From positions 299,776 to 363,775 of the forward strand of contig NZ_JARLTC010000007.1 of NCBI RefSeq assembly GCF_029382225.1: a DNA stretch of 64,000 nt, given 5' to 3'. The notes beneath the pieces are model-generated. The model did no database searches. It had not been told where the DNA came from and saw nothing but the letters and a program-made list of their open reading frames with translations. The position numbers were made by a program, and so were the translations under genes. This DNA is from Spongiactinospora sp. TRM90649 (GTDB lineage Bacteria > Actinomycetota > Actinomycetes > Streptosporangiales > Streptosporangiaceae). Below, in pieces: positions 9,218 to 20,968 of the stretch; within the stretch, counting starts at the first letter, position 1, and the number at the start of each line of letters is the position of its first letter.

Positions 9218-10232
9218 TAGTCCCTTGCCTTTCCGGTTCGCCCGCGTCGCCTGGCCAGCAAGGTGGAGATCGCCACCGCGACGACGAGGGCCGCGCCGTT
9301 GAACACGTCGGGCACCCAGTCGGCGGCGCCCGCCAGGGTGAGCCCGCTCACCGACACCGCGACGAACAGCGCGCCGACCACGGTGCCGAGCACGTTGTAG
9401 CGGCCGGGGTCGATCGCGGTGCCGCCGAGGAAGACCGCGGCCAGCGCCGGGAACAGCAGGTCCACCCCGCTGTTCACCAGGCCACCGCCGTTGCGCGCGG
9501 TGAGCAGCACGCCGGCGATCCCGGCGAGCCCGCCGGAGATCACGAAGGCCAGGAACGACATCCGGGTGACCGAGATGCCGACCAGGCGGGCGGCGGCCGG
9601 GTTGCCGCCGACGGCCTGCAACCGGCGTCCGGCGGCGGTGCGGCCGAGCACGAACCAGCAGGCCGCGATGACGGCCGCCACCGGCCAGATCACCTGGGGC
9701 AGCCCGAGCCAGACCCCCGATCCGAGATCGCGCAGCGGCTGTGCGATGTCGCGGGTGATGCCCACCCCGCCTGTGTACCACTGCACGACGCCGGGCAGAA
9801 GCGTGGCGGTGCCGATCGTGACGATGAACGCGTTGAGCCGGAGCACCGCCACCAGGGTCGCGTTGACCAGCCCGACGGCGAGCCCGGCCAGCAGGCCGCC
9901 GGCCACGCCCACCGCGAGCGGGGCCCGGAAGTCGGACAGCAGCGCCGCGCAGGTGATCGACGACACCAGCGAGGTCGCCGCTACGGAGAAGTCGAAGTGC
10001 CCGGCGACCAGCGGGAAGATCGCCGCGATGCCGAGCACCGACACCACGGCGATGTTGCCCAGCACCGCCTGCAGGTTCGCCGGCGTGGGGAAGGCCGCCG
10101 AGCTGGCGGGCAGCACGCTGAAGAAGACGAACACCGCGCCGAGCAGCAGGACCAGGCCGTAGCGCTCGCCGAGCCGCCGCAGCGCGGCGGACCGCGCAGG
10201 CCCGGGCGCCGTGCCCGGCACGGCGGTGGCGC

Positions 10233-10236
<4 letters not shown>
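9217..10236 (-). CDS. ABC transporter permease, ribose/galactose (RbsC/MglC) type
   Basis: This 339-residue permease has about eight to ten hydrophobic segments and the BPD_transp_2 signature region ([38 protein letters not shown]). The ATG overlaps the ATPase stop (ATGA). It follows a two-domain ATPase and a lipoprotein receptor, together forming a CUT2-type importer inside the hydroxyquinol operon. CUT2 systems usually import pentoses, hexoses or nucleosides. Here all neighbours are aromatic-degradation genes, so an aromatic compound or aromatic glycoside may be imported instead. That is inference. Confidence 0.92.
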
Positions 10237-11767
<1,531 letters not shown>

Positions 11768-11771
<4 letters not shown>

Positions 11772-12919
11772 CGCCCCCACGCCTTGCGGTACGCGGAGCG
11801 GAAGTCCACGGGTGTGGCGTAGGCGCCCGACCCGGGCAGGTTGGCCTTGGCGTCGATGATCTGGAAGCCGAGCCCGGCGGGGGCGGGCTTCTCCCCGGCG
11901 AAGGCCCTGATCAGGGTGTCCACGGCGGCCCAGCCGTACCAGTCGATGGGCTGGCCGACCGCGGCGTGCTGGCCCCGGTCGCCGCGCACGAGGTCGAGGT
12001 TGGGCGGCAGGCCCTCGCCGCCGATCAGGCGCAGCTCGTCCTCGCGGGGCGATCCGGCGACGGCCTGCGCGGCCCCGGCCAGTACCAGCGAGTCCAGCGG
12101 GACCGACACCCAGGTGGCGTCGGGGTGTTTGAGCAGCGCCGACTCGATGATCTGGCGCACGTCGCCGAACGTGTTGTGCGTCACGTCCACGGTGTGGACG
12201 CGGCAGCCGGAGCACCCGGCGATGCCGTCGGTGAACCCCCGGTGCAGCGTCTCGCCGATGGTCGTGCCACGGAAGACCAGCTCCACGATCGACGCCTTGC
12301 CGCCCGACCGCGCCGCGATCCACTCGGCCCGCGCCCGGCCGATGGCCTCCTGGTAGGCGGTGTTGGTGGGGTGATCCTCCGATGGAACGACCGAGGCGGT
12401 GAACAGCTTCTCCCCGCCCGCGCCGGTGTCGCAGTCGAAGCCCCAGAAGTCGACGGTGAGCACGCCGGCGGCCTTGGCCTCGCTGAGCGGCTGCTGGACG
12501 TCGGAGCAGCCGATGGCCTCTGTGATGATCGCGTCCTGGCGGGCGGCGACGCCCTGGCGTACGCACTGGGCGAAGGCGCCTCCGGCGTTCAGCTTGCCGT
12601 CGCAGATCTGGGCCTGCCAGCCGACGGCCTCGGCCGCCTCCTTGGCCGCCTCGGCGCCGGTCTGGCAGCCGATCGCGCTCTGGCCGCAGGAGACGATCCA
12701 CACCTTCTTGCCCTTGGGGGCGGCGGGAGCGGAGGTCGGCGGAGTTCCGTAGGAGGTTCCCTTGATGAGTTCGTCGAGGGCCTTGCTCCCGCCGTCCGTC
12801 GTGCCGGTGTTCGTGCCGGTGTTCGTGGTGGCGGTCGTGCCGGGCGAGCAGGCGCCGAGGGTGAGGATCCCCGCGCAGAGCAGGGCGAGCGGGCTGCGCC
12901 GCCAGGTCTTGCTGGACAA
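11768..12919 (-). CDS. ABC transporter substrate-binding lipoprotein, CUT2 (ribose-binding) type
   Basis: This 383-residue exported receptor starts with a TTG codon, supported by AGGAGGT six bases upstream. A short basic N-terminus (KTWRR) and hydrophobic stretch lead to the lipobox LGAC with Cys24 as the lipidated residue. A Thr/Gly-rich linker and a periplasmic-binding fold follow (VWIVSCGQSAIGCQTGAEAA; GTTIGETLHRGFTDGIAGC). Several extra cysteine pairs (IGCSD, CSGCR, FDCDT) are unusual for a secreted actinobacterial protein and may form disulphides. The ligand is unknown. Operon context points to an aromatic substrate. Confidence 0.9.
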
Positions 12920-12933
12920 CGTGGTACCTCCTG

Positions 12934-13860
12934 TCAGCCAAGTGCCGCCGCGAACAGCGCGGTCAGCTCGGTGACGGCCCGGTCGGCGCCGGGCGAGACG
13001 GCGGGCATTCCGAAGAAGGGGTGGATGAGATCGGCGTAGACCCGCAGCGTGGTGGGCACGCCGGCCTGGAGCAGCCGGGCCGCGAAGACGACGCCGTCAT
13101 CGCGGAGCGGGTCGAAACCGGCGACGGCCACCACGGTGGGGGGCAGCGCGCCGAGGTCGCCGGCGAGCGCGGGAGACACCCGAGGGTCCCGCGCCGTCTC
13201 GGGGTCGCCGCCGAAGTACAGGTCGCCGACCACGTCGCGGTCGGCGGCCTGGAAGAAGTAGCCCGTGGCGTTCTCGGCCATCGAGGGGTACGACACGGTG
13301 AAGTCCGTGACGGGCGAGGCGAGCAGCAGGGCCCGCACCGGGTCGCCGCCGCGGGCGGCGAGCAGTGCCGTGACGGCGGCCAGGTTGGCGCCGGAGCTCT
13401 CCCCGGCCAGGCCGATCCGGCCCGGGTCGTCGCCGAGGCGGCCGATCTCGCTCCGCACCCAGTCGAGGGCTGCCGTGCCGTCCTCGACGGCGGCCGGGAA
13501 CGGGTGCTCGGGGGCGAGCCGGTGGTCCACCGACACCACGACGGCGGACAGCTCGTGGCACAGCCGCCGGGCGACGTCCTGGGTGAGGTGGGCGCTGCCC
13601 ATGGTGAAGCCGCCCGGGTGGAAGTACAGCACCGTCGGGACGGGCCCGTCGGCCTTCGGCCGGAACACCTTCAGGGGCAGGCTTCCGGCGGTGACGTCCT
13701 CCGCCGAGGCGACCGGCGCGAAGGCGGCGGGGTCCCAGCCGCTCTCGATGGCGTGGGTCATCCGGGCTCGCATCTCGTCCGGCGCACCGTCGAACGATCC
13801 CGGCGCTCCGATGGAGCGGAGCATGCCGAGGAAGCCGGCGAATCCGCTGTCGAGGGTCAT
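12934..13860 (-). CDS. Alpha/beta hydrolase, hormone-sensitive-lipase family
   Basis: This 308-residue esterase-like enzyme has an oxyanion motif H81-PGG (variant of the family HGGG), nucleophile elbow GESSG with Ser155, the LAPEHPFPAA segment typical of HSL proteins, and a catalytic His in DLIHPFFG. An AAGGAA ribosome site precedes the ATG. It lies third in the operon, 25 bp after the amidohydrolase gene and 14 bp before the SBP gene. It may hydrolyse an ester or lactone form of the aromatic substrate before hydroxylation. A second HSL esterase near 34124 belongs to a different operon. Confidence 0.88.
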   Translation of the reverse strand: MTLDSGFAGFLGMLRSIGAPGSFDGAPDEMRARMTHAIESGWDPAAFAPVASAEDVTAGSLPLKVFRPKADGPVPTVLYFHPGGFTMGSAHLTQDVARRLCHELSAVVVSVDHRLAPEHPFPAAVEDGTAALDWVRSEIGRLGDDPGRIGLAGESSGANLAAVTALLAARGGDPVRALLLASPVTDFTVSYPSMAENATGYFFQAADRDVVGDLYFGGDPETARDPRVSPALAGDLGALPPTVVAVAGFDPLRDDGVVFAARLLQAGVPTTLRVYADLIHPFFGMPAVSPGADRAVTELTALFAAALG

Positions 13861-13885
13861 GGTTCCTTCTCTTCTCTGAGTGGGG

Positions 13886-15238
13886 TCAGGGGGCGAGGAC
13901 GTGGCGGCGGGAGCGCTCGGCGAGGTCGCGCAGCCGGTCCTGGTCGACGCCGAGGAGCACGCCGCCGCGCTTGCGGACCACCCCGCCGACGACGACCGTG
14001 TCCACGTTGCCGGGGTGCGCCGCGTTGACCACGGCCGCCACCGGGTCGGTCACCGGGTAGAGGTTGAGGTCGGTCGCCCTGATCAGCACGATGTCGGCTG
14101 CCTTGCCGGGCGTCAGGCCGCCCACCCGGTCGCCCAGGCCGAGCGTGTCGGCGGCGCCCTGGGTGGCCAGGTGGAAGGCGTCGGCGGCGGAGAACGCGCT
14201 CGGCGGGTCCTCGAACCGCGAGCCGCCGGTGTTCACCCGGCTGCGGGTGGCGGCCAGCGCCACCTTCATCTGGGTGAACAGGTCCGCCGCGCCGAACGCC
14301 TCGGTGTCGCTGCTGAGCCCGGTCGTGACGCCCAGGCCGCGCAGCCGGTCGATCGGGGTGTGCCCGATGCCGGGGAAGCCCTGCTCGTGCTGCGGGGCGA
14401 CCGAGGCGGAGACGCCGTGGTCGGCCATCATCCGCAGTTCGTCGTCGCTGTTCTCGCTGCAGTGCACGAACGTCAGGTCGGGGCCGAGCAGGCCCGCGTC
14501 GTTGAGCCGGGAGATCGCCGCCATCGCGCCGAACGCCTCGCCGCAGCCCATGTGGATGGACGTGCGGATGCCCAGGTCGCGGGCCATCGCCAGGTCGTTG
14601 CGGGTCACGTCCATGGTGGACAGCTCCGGTCCGCGCCCGGCCAGCGCCAGGGTGACCAGGGCGTCGTCGTCGGACAGCAGCTCGTGGCGGATCCGGCGCA
14701 GGTCGCCGGTGTGGTCGCGGCCACTGTTCATGATCCACTCGGGCAGGTCCACCAGCGGCCAGCCGTGGCCGAACACCGCGCGCACGCCCGCCTCGCGCAG
14801 CCCGCGGATCGCCGCGTCGGCGTGGTCGGGCGAGTTCTGCACGTGCGACCAGTCCATGATCGTCGTGGTGCCCGCGTCGAGGGCGGCGAGCGCGCCGAGC
14901 AGGTTGCCGATGTAGACGTCCTCGGGCCGGTAGCGCGGGCCCAGCCTGCCGAACATCTCCCCGAAGTAGGTCATCAGGTCCATGCCGGTGCACCGGTGGC
15001 GCACGGCGGACTGCCAGGTGTGCTTGTGGGAGTCGACGAGGCCGGGCAGCACGAGCATGCCGGACGCGTCGATCACGTCGGCGCCGGGCGCGGCGAGTCC
15101 GGGGCCGATCTCGGCGATCGCGCCGTCGCGCACCAGGACATCGGTGACGGTGACGGTGCCGGTCGTGGGGTCGCCGCTGACGACGGTTCCGCCCGTGATC
15201 AGCAGGGTGGCGGCGGTGTGGTTGATGGGGTGGTTCAT
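13886..15238 (-). CDS. Amidohydrolase, metal-dependent deaminase/dechlorinase-like
   Basis: This 450-residue member of the amidohydrolase superfamily has the metal motif H71-K-H73 within VDSHKHTWQ, later His ligands in SIHMGCGEA and FVHCSE, and the Asp in [10 protein letters not shown] beta-sandwich surrounds the barrel (C-terminal [12 protein letters not shown]). Its shape matches the cytosine deaminase/AtzA-TrzN/SsnA branch that removes amino or other leaving groups from rings, not the ACMSD-type branch of gamma-resorcylate decarboxylase. GGAAGGAC precedes the ATG. Its place between a hydroxylase and an esterase suggests trimming of a nitrogen or halogen substituent. The substrate is not known. 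Confidence 0.87.
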   Translation of the reverse strand: MNHPINHTAATLLITGGTVVSGDPTTGTVTVTDVLVRDGAIAEIGPGLAAPGADVIDASGMLVLPGLVDSHKHTWQSAVRHRCTGMDLMTYFGEMFGRLGPRYRPEDVYIGNLLGALAALDAGTTTIMDWSHVQNSPDHADAAIRGLREAGVRAVFGHGWPLVDLPEWIMNSGRDHTGDLRRIRHELLSDDDALVTLALAGRGPELSTMDVTRNDLAMARDLGIRTSIHMGCGEAFGAMAAISRLNDAGLLGPDLTFVHCSENSDDELRMMADHGVSASVAPQHEQGFPGIGHTPIDRLRGLGVTTGLSSDTEAFGAADLFTQMKVALAATRSRVNTGGSRFEDPPSAFSAADAFHLATQGAADTLGLGDRVGGLTPGKAADIVLIRATDLNLYPVTDPVAAVVNAAHPGNVDTVVVGGVVRKRGGVLLGVDQDRLRDLAERSRRHVLAP

Positions 15239-15255
15239 CGGTCGCGTCCTTCCGC

Positions 15256-16773
<1,518 letters not shown>

Positions 16774-16796
16774 TTCCTGCCTCGCTTCTTGCTGCC

Positions 16797-16813
16797 TGTC
16801 CGTCCTGCGGACA
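16797..16813. promoter_or_regulatory. Perfect 17-bp IclR-type operator palindrome
   Basis: TGTCCG-TCCTG-CGGACA has perfect 6-bp arms and lies 24 bp upstream of the monooxygenase ATG, in the probable 5' leader. It is the cleanest of four copies of this element in the window, and the adjacent copy starts three bases away. A repressor bound here would block the promoter at 16841-16869 just downstream of initiation. Confidence 0.7.
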
Positions 16814-16815
16814 GT

Positions 16816-16832
16816 TGTCCGCTTTTCGGCGG
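16816..16832. promoter_or_regulatory. Second IclR-type operator half-perfect copy
   Basis: TGTCCG-CTTTT-CGGCGG keeps the left arm and the CGG of the right arm. It immediately follows the perfect palindrome and overlaps the predicted transcription start of the eight-gene operon, so tandem cooperative binding is plausible. Confidence 0.55.
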
Positions 16833-16840
16833 TGCGGCTG

Positions 16841-16869
16841 AGCATAAGTGAGCCCCCACCCTCCGTCAA
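16841..16869 (-). promoter_or_regulatory. Promoter of the hydroxyquinol operon (sigma-70 type)
   Basis: Read on the minus strand, TTGACG (16869-16864) and TATGCT (16846-16841) are separated by exactly 17 bp. They match housekeeping -35 and -10 consensus well. The predicted start near 16834 leaves a leader of about 60 nt that contains both operator palindromes. Confidence 0.65.
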
Positions 16870-16927
16870 TGCTCTGAAGTCTGGGTTAAATACCTGTACA
16901 ACAGCGGGTCGAGGCTGCGCGTACACT

Positions 16928-16944
16928 TGTCCGTTGTACGGATG
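16928..16944. promoter_or_regulatory. IclR-type operator upstream of the divergent IclR gene
   Basis: TGTCCG-TTGTA-CGGATG is 35 bp upstream of the IclR ATG at 16980 and directly follows a possible -10 (TACACT at 16922-16927). The position suggests autoregulation by the same protein that controls the divergent operon. Confidence 0.55.
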
Positions 16945-16979
16945 ATCGCCCCATCAAAGGGGCAACTAGGACGGTGACC

Positions 16980-17819
16980 ATGGCCCGGGAGAACACCGGC
17001 CCCGACTTCATCGAGGCGCTCGCGCGCGGCCTCGACGTGATCAGGTCCTTCGGCGACCACCACCGGCCGATGTCGCTCAGCGAGATCGCGAGCGGGGCGG
17101 CGCTGGCTCGCCCGACCGCCCGGCGAATCCTGCTCACGCTGGAGCAACTCGGCTACGTGCGGTCCGGCGACGCCGGCTTCACGCTGACCCCCCGGGTCCT
17201 GGAGCTCGGCGTGGCCTACACGCTGTCGGCGGGCATGTGGGACATCGCGCTGCCGTACCTGCACGATCTGGTGCGCGCGACGAACCAGGCGGCCTCGGTC
17301 GCCGTGCTCGACGGCTCGGACATCATCTACGTCGCCCGCGCCGCCGTGCCGAAGGTGGTGTCGGCCAACATCACCGTGGGCATGCGGCTGCCCGCGCGCA
17401 GCACCGCGCTGGGCAAGGTGCTCCTGTCCGCGCTCGACGCCGACCGGCTCGCCGAGGTGCTGGCCATCCCGTCGGCCTCGGTGACGCGCCCCTTCCGGGA
17501 GCAGCCGCTGGAGAACCTGCACGCCGAGCTGCGGGAGATCCGCGCCCGTGGGTGGGCCGCCACGAACGAGGAGATGACGCCCGGCGTCCGGTCGATCGCC
17601 GCGCCCGTCCGCGACGGCGACGCCGTCGTCGTCGCCGCCGTCAACCTGAGCGCCATCTCCGCCGAGGTCACCCATGAGCAGATGACGAAGGACTTCCCGC
17701 CGCTGGTCCTGCTGGCCGCCGGGGAGATCGGCGACAACCACGCGCTGGTCAGGGCCGTCCCGCAGGCCGTCGTCAGGGGTGGAGCAGGTCCCGGCGGACG
17801 TGGGTCAGGTCGGTCGTGA
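16980..17819 (+). CDS. IclR family transcriptional regulator (PcaR/PobR-like)
   Basis: This 279-residue regulator has an N-terminal winged HTH (FIEALARGLDVIRSF start, then LARPTARRILLTLEQLGYV) and an IclR effector domain (LPARSTALGKVLLSAL; NEEMTPGVRSIAAPVRDG). The ATG at 16980 is preferred over the in-frame GTG at 16974 because AGGA sits eight bases before it. It is divergent from the hydroxyquinol operon, and the shared intergenic region holds three copies of the TGTCCG-N5-CGGA element. The overall look is that of PcaR/PobR regulators of the 3-oxoadipate pathway. Its last 47 bases overlap the 3' end of the convergent tandem-IclR gene. Confidence 0.9.
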   Translation: MARENTGPDFIEALARGLDVIRSFGDHHRPMSLSEIASGAALARPTARRILLTLEQLGYVRSGDAGFTLTPRVLELGVAYTLSAGMWDIALPYLHDLVRATNQAASVAVLDGSDIIYVARAAVPKVVSANITVGMRLPARSTALGKVLLSALDADRLAEVLAIPSASVTRPFREQPLENLHAELREIRARGWAATNEEMTPGVRSIAAPVRDGDAVVVAAVNLSAISAEVTHEQMTKDFPPLVLLAAGEIGDNHALVRAVPQAVVRGGAGPGGRGSGRS

Positions 17820-19239
17820 TTCGGGCGGCGGTCTCTCTGAGGGTGGGGAGGACGTCGCGCAGGAGGTCGGTGGCGGTGGCGCGGCTGACGTGGGTGGCGA
17901 CGTTCATCGCGGCCACGACACGGCCGTCGCGGTCGTGCAGGGGGACGGCGATGGAGCGCACGCCGTCCTCCAGTTCCTGATCGACGAGGGCGTATCCGTC
18001 GGTCCTGACCTGCCGTAGCGCGGCCGTCAGTTCGCCGGGCGAGGTGACGGTACGGCTGGTCAGCGGCCGGGGGGCGATGGCGGGCAGCCGGTCGTCCGGC
18101 AGGTCCGCCAGCAGCACCCGGCCCATCGAGGTCGCGTAGGCGGGGAAGCGGGTGCCGACGGTGATGTCCACGCTCATGATGCTCATCACGGGCACGCGCG
18201 CCACGTAGACGACCTCGTCGCCGGACAGCATCGCGACGGACGCCGACTCGCGGACCCGGGCCACCAGGTCCAGCAGGTGCGGGCGGATGATCTCTTCGAG
18301 CGTCCGTGCGGACAGGTGGGCGTAGCCGAGTTCGAGGACCCTGGGCAGGAGCACGAAGCGGGCGTCCTCCTGGGCCGCGTAGCCGAGGCGGGTAAGGCCG
18401 AGGAGCGCCCGCCGTACGGTGACCCTGGGCAGGCCGGTGGCCCTGGCGGCGGCGCTGAGCGTCAGGCCGCCGCGCGCCGAACCGAGGGCGACCAGTACGG
18501 CCAGCCCGCGCGCCAGCGACTGCAGGTACTCCGCGCCCATCTCCTCCTTGGCGGCGCGCGAGGTGTCCGTGGCGGCCGGCGGCGCCGGGGGCGGAACCGG
18601 CGCGGCCAGTGCCGCCTCCATCTCGGCGACGGCCTCGCGCAGGTACGGCAGGGCGTGGTCGCGCAGCCCGGCGACGGTGTGCCTGCTGGTGTGGCTGGCC
18701 ACGCTCAGCGCGCAGACCGCGCGGCCGGTGGCGTCGCGCACCGGCATGGCCACCGCGACCAGTCCCGGTTCCAGGAGCTGGTCGTCCTCGGCCCAGGGGG
18801 CGGCGGGGTCGAGCAGCGCCAGACCGGCGGCGCATCGGTCGGCGGGTAGCAGTTCCCCGGCGCGGAAGGCGATGGACATCGTGCGGCGGCGGGTGAACCG
18901 GCCGACCAGGCGCAGGCCGTCGCCGTCCAGGACGGCCAGTGACACCGATTCGTCCAGCTCCCGCGCGAGCCGGTCCGCGCGCGGGCCGAGCAGCCCGGCC
19001 AGGCCGTCGCAGGCCAGATACGCCTCGCCCAGCGCCATCAGGGGAGGGGCGAGGCGCACCTCGCGTCCCTCGACCCGCAGGTGTCCGAGGTGGGCGAGGG
19101 TCGCCACCACGCGGTCCACGGTCGACCTGGCCAGGCCGGTCACGCGGGTCAGGTCGGTGGCCCGCACCGGCCGCTCCGGGGCGGCGGAGACGGCGCGCAG
19201 CACGGCCAGGCCGCGTTCGAGGGTTCCGGCCAGGGCCAT
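17773..19239 (-). CDS. Tandem IclR regulator: two complete IclR modules in one polypeptide
   Basis: This 488-residue protein has module 1 (about residues 1-225: LERGLAVLRAVSAAP, LARSTVDRVVATL, effector domain to LREAVAEMEAAL), a Pro/Ala linker (VPPPAPPAATDTS) and module 2 (about 245-488: LARGLAVLVALGS, LPRVTVRRALLGL, VDITVGTRFPAYATSMGRVLL). Normal IclR proteins are about 250 residues, so this is a genuine duplication-fusion with both HTHs retained. AAGGAGAT precedes the ATG at 19239. It is divergent from the CoA-transferase genes, and a 20-bp palindrome lies between them. A single polypeptide could form the DNA-binding pair that IclR normally makes by dimerisation. Confidence 0.88.
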   Translation of the reverse strand: MALAGTLERGLAVLRAVSAAPERPVRATDLTRVTGLARSTVDRVVATLAHLGHLRVEGREVRLAPPLMALGEAYLACDGLAGLLGPRADRLARELDESVSLAVLDGDGLRLVGRFTRRRTMSIAFRAGELLPADRCAAGLALLDPAAPWAEDDQLLEPGLVAVAMPVRDATGRAVCALSVASHTSRHTVAGLRDHALPYLREAVAEMEAALAAPVPPPAPPAATDTSRAAKEEMGAEYLQSLARGLAVLVALGSARGGLTLSAAARATGLPRVTVRRALLGLTRLGYAAQEDARFVLLPRVLELGYAHLSARTLEEIIRPHLLDLVARVRESASVAMLSGDEVVYVARVPVMSIMSVDITVGTRFPAYATSMGRVLLADLPDDRLPAIAPRPLTSRTVTSPGELTAALRQVRTDGYALVDQELEDGVRSIAVPLHDRDGRVVAAMNVATHVSRATATDLLRDVLPTLRETAARITTDLTHVRRDLLHP

Positions 19240-19262
19240 TCGATCTCCTTCGCACACGTACT

Positions 19263-19292
19263 TTGACAGGGACAAATCCGGCTGCGCATACT
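19263..19292 (+). promoter_or_regulatory. Promoter of the CoA-transferase operon
   Basis: A consensus -35 TTGACA (19263-19268) and a -10 CATACT (19287-19292) are spaced by 18 bp. The predicted start near 19299 puts the 20-bp palindrome at 19304-19323 just downstream of initiation, which suits repression. Confidence 0.55.
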
Positions 19293-19303
19293 CGTTACTA
19301 CAT

Positions 19304-19323
19304 TAGTGAACTAAAGTTCACTA
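19304..19323. promoter_or_regulatory. 20-bp perfect palindrome, probable operator
   Basis: TAGTGAAC-TAAA-GTTCACTA has perfect 8-bp arms. It lies between the divergent tandem-IclR gene and the CoA-transferase subunit A gene, 26 bp upstream of the latter. Its sequence differs from the TGTCCG element, so it is probably read by the tandem IclR protein. Confidence 0.7.
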
Positions 19324-19348
19324 TGCGAACACTTGGAGTGCTGTGGGG

Positions 19349-20095
19349 ATGAACAAGGTGGTCGCCACCGCCGCCGAGGCACTGGCCGACGTCCACGACG
19401 GCGCGTCCTTCGCGGTCGGCGGCTTCGGGCTCAGCGGCATCCCGAACGTGCTGATCCGGGCCCTCTATGACAAGGGCGTGACCGGCCTCGGCGTGGTGTC
19501 CAACAACTGCGGCGTGGACGGCGGCGGCCTCGGCGTCCTGCTGGCGGCCGGGCGCATCTCCCGCGTGACGGCCTCCTACATCGGCGAGAACAAGGAGTTC
19601 GCCCGCCAGTTCCTCACCGGCGAGCTGGAGGTCGAGCTGACCCCGCAGGGCAGTCTGGCCGAACGGCTGCGCGCGGGCGGCTGCGGCATCCCCGCCTTCT
19701 ACACCCCGGCGGGCGTCGGCACCCCGGTCGCCGACGGCGGCCTGCCGCTGCGCCACGCCAAAGACGGCTCGATCGCGGTGGCCTCGCGGCCCAAGGAGGT
19801 GCGCGAGTTCGACGGCGTCGAGTACGTCCTGGAGCGCGGCATCACCACGGACTTCGCGCTGGTCAGGGCCGCGCGCGGCGACCGGCACGGGAACCTGGTG
19901 TTCAACAGGGCGAGCCGGAACTTCAACCCGCTGGCGGCGATGGCGGGGCGCGTCACGGTCGCCGAGGTGGAGGAGCTCACCGAGCTGGACCCGGACGAGG
20001 TGCACCTGCCCGGCGTCTTCGTGCAGCGCGTGGTCGTGCTCACCCCCGAGCAGGCGGCCGACAAGGGCATCGAGAAGAGGACGGTCCGGTCATGA
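19349..20095 (+). CDS. CoA-transferase subunit A (3-oxoadipate or 3-oxoacid CoA-transferase)
   Basis: This 248-residue alpha subunit of a type I CoA-transferase has the glycine-rich [16 protein letters not shown] and [15 protein letters not shown] segments and [20 protein letters not shown], all diagnostic of PcaI/ScoA. I use ATG 19349 ([12 protein letters not shown]); a GTG two codons upstream is too close to the GGAG site. It overlaps subunit B (ATGA). The preceding pathway produces 3-oxoadipate, so 3-oxoadipate:succinyl-CoA transferase (PcaI) is the best guess. Acetoacetate transferase cannot be excluded. No thiolase is seen in the window. Confidence 0.9.
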   Translation: MNKVVATAAEALADVHDGASFAVGGFGLSGIPNVLIRALYDKGVTGLGVVSNNCGVDGGGLGVLLAAGRISRVTASYIGENKEFARQFLTGELEVELTPQGSLAERLRAGGCGIPAFYTPAGVGTPVADGGLPLRHAKDGSIAVASRPKEVREFDGVEYVLERGITTDFALVRAARGDRHGNLVFNRASRNFNPLAAMAGRVTVAEVEELTELDPDEVHLPGVFVQRVVVLTPEQAADKGIEKRTVRS

Positions 20096-20721
20096 CTTGG
20101 TCGCGGGACGAGATGGTCGCCAGGGCCGCGGCCGAGCTGCGTGACGGTGACCACGTCAACCTCGGCATCGGGCTGCCCACGCGCATCCCGTCGTTCCTGC
20201 CGCCCGAGGTGAACGTGGTGCTCCACTCGGAGAACGGCATCCTCGGCGTCGGCCCCTACCCGACCGAGGCCGAGGTCGATCCCGACCTGATCAACGCGGG
20301 CAAGGAGACGGTGACGGTCCGGCCGGGGGCGTCCTTCTTCGACTCCTCGCTGTCGTTCGGCATGATCCGGGGCGGTCACATCGACGTCGCGGTGCTCGGC
20401 GCGATGCAGGTCTCGGCCGGAGGCGACCTGGCCAACTGGATGGTCCCCGGCAAGCTGGTCAAGGGCATGGGCGGCGCGATGGACCTGGTCCACGGCGCCC
20501 GCCGGGTCATCGTGATCACGGACCACGTGGCCAAGGACGGCTCGCCGAAGATCGTCGAGGAGTGCTCCCTGCCGCTCACCGGGCGGGGCTGCGTGCACCA
20601 GGTGATCACCGACCTCGGCGTCCTCGACATCACCGACAAGGGGCTGGTGCTGGTGGAGACTGCGCCGGGGGTGAGCGTGGAAGACCTGCGCGCCCGTACG
20701 GCGGCGCCGGTGATCGCCTGA
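20092..20721 (+). CDS. CoA-transferase subunit B (3-oxoadipate or 3-oxoacid CoA-transferase)
   Basis: This 209-residue beta subunit carries the catalytic glutamate in LHSENGILG, which forms the glutamyl-CoA thioester. [27 protein letters not shown] and [17 protein letters not shown] complete the PcaJ/ScoB signature. The start overlaps subunit A by four bases, and the two must form the active hetero-oligomer. With the hydroxyquinol and maleylacetate genes it supplies 3-oxoadipyl-CoA for thiolysis to succinyl-CoA and acetyl-CoA. Confidence 0.92.
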   Translation: MTWSRDEMVARAAAELRDGDHVNLGIGLPTRIPSFLPPEVNVVLHSENGILGVGPYPTEAEVDPDLINAGKETVTVRPGASFFDSSLSFGMIRGGHIDVAVLGAMQVSAGGDLANWMVPGKLVKGMGGAMDLVHGARRVIVITDHVAKDGSPKIVEECSLPLTGRGCVHQVITDLGVLDITDKGLVLVETAPGVSVEDLRARTAAPVIA

Positions 20722-20829
20722 CGGCACGCTGAACCCGGTCGCACCGGTCAAATCATGAGCAACCTACATATTTCCCCCGTCCGGGATTATGCTCTGGGAA
20801 ATCCAGAAGTGGATCACACGGAGGTGCTC

Positions 20830-20913
20830 ATGAAGAAGATGACCATCCGCCGTAAGGGCGCGGTGCGCCTGCTGTCCGGCGCTCGCCGGCTCTGGTTCGA
20901 GTGGTGCTGGTAA
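20830..20913 (+). CDS. 27-residue peptide gene with a Trp/Cys-rich C-terminus
   Basis: The reading frame starts at an ATG only four bases after a perfect GGAGGT. It encodes a basic N-terminus (MKKMTIRRKGAV), a middle RLLSGARR and the tail LWFEWCW followed by TAA. Three Trp, one Phe and one Cys fall in the last six residues. The strong ribosome site argues that it is translated. Two readings are possible. One is a ribosomally made precursor or signal peptide with a modifiable aromatic/Cys core. The other is a leader peptide whose Trp/Cys codons sense charging, because a strong stem-loop follows 10 bases after the stop. The next gene encodes a TPR protein. No recognised modifying enzyme is adjacent. 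Confidence 0.55.
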   Translation: MKKMTIRRKGAVRLLSGARRLWFEWCW

Positions 20914-20923
20914 CAGCCGGTAC

Positions 20924-20947
20924 GGCGGGCGCCCCTGGGCGCCCGCC
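20924..20947 (+). terminator. GC-rich stem-loop after the 27-codon gene (terminator or attenuator)
   Basis: GGCGGGCGCC and GGCGCCCGCC pair perfectly around the loop CCTG. The hairpin lies between the small gene stop and the TPR start at 20969. No T-run follows, so it may act as an actinobacterial hairpin terminator, an attenuator or an mRNA-stabilising element. Confidence 0.55.
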
Positions 20948-20968
20948 CCTGCCCCGGACGGCACGGCC

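Noticed and set aside
13886..15238. Gamma-resorcylate decarboxylase for the amidohydrolase
   Set aside because: That enzyme belongs to the ACMSD-type branch; this protein has the DSHKH and SSDTE pattern of the cytosine deaminase/AtzA branch.
16774..16926. N-terminal extension of the monooxygenase to MYAQPRPAVV
   Set aside because: It would cover the promoter TTGACG-N17-TATGCT and two operators; a good ribosome site precedes the internal ATG at 16773.
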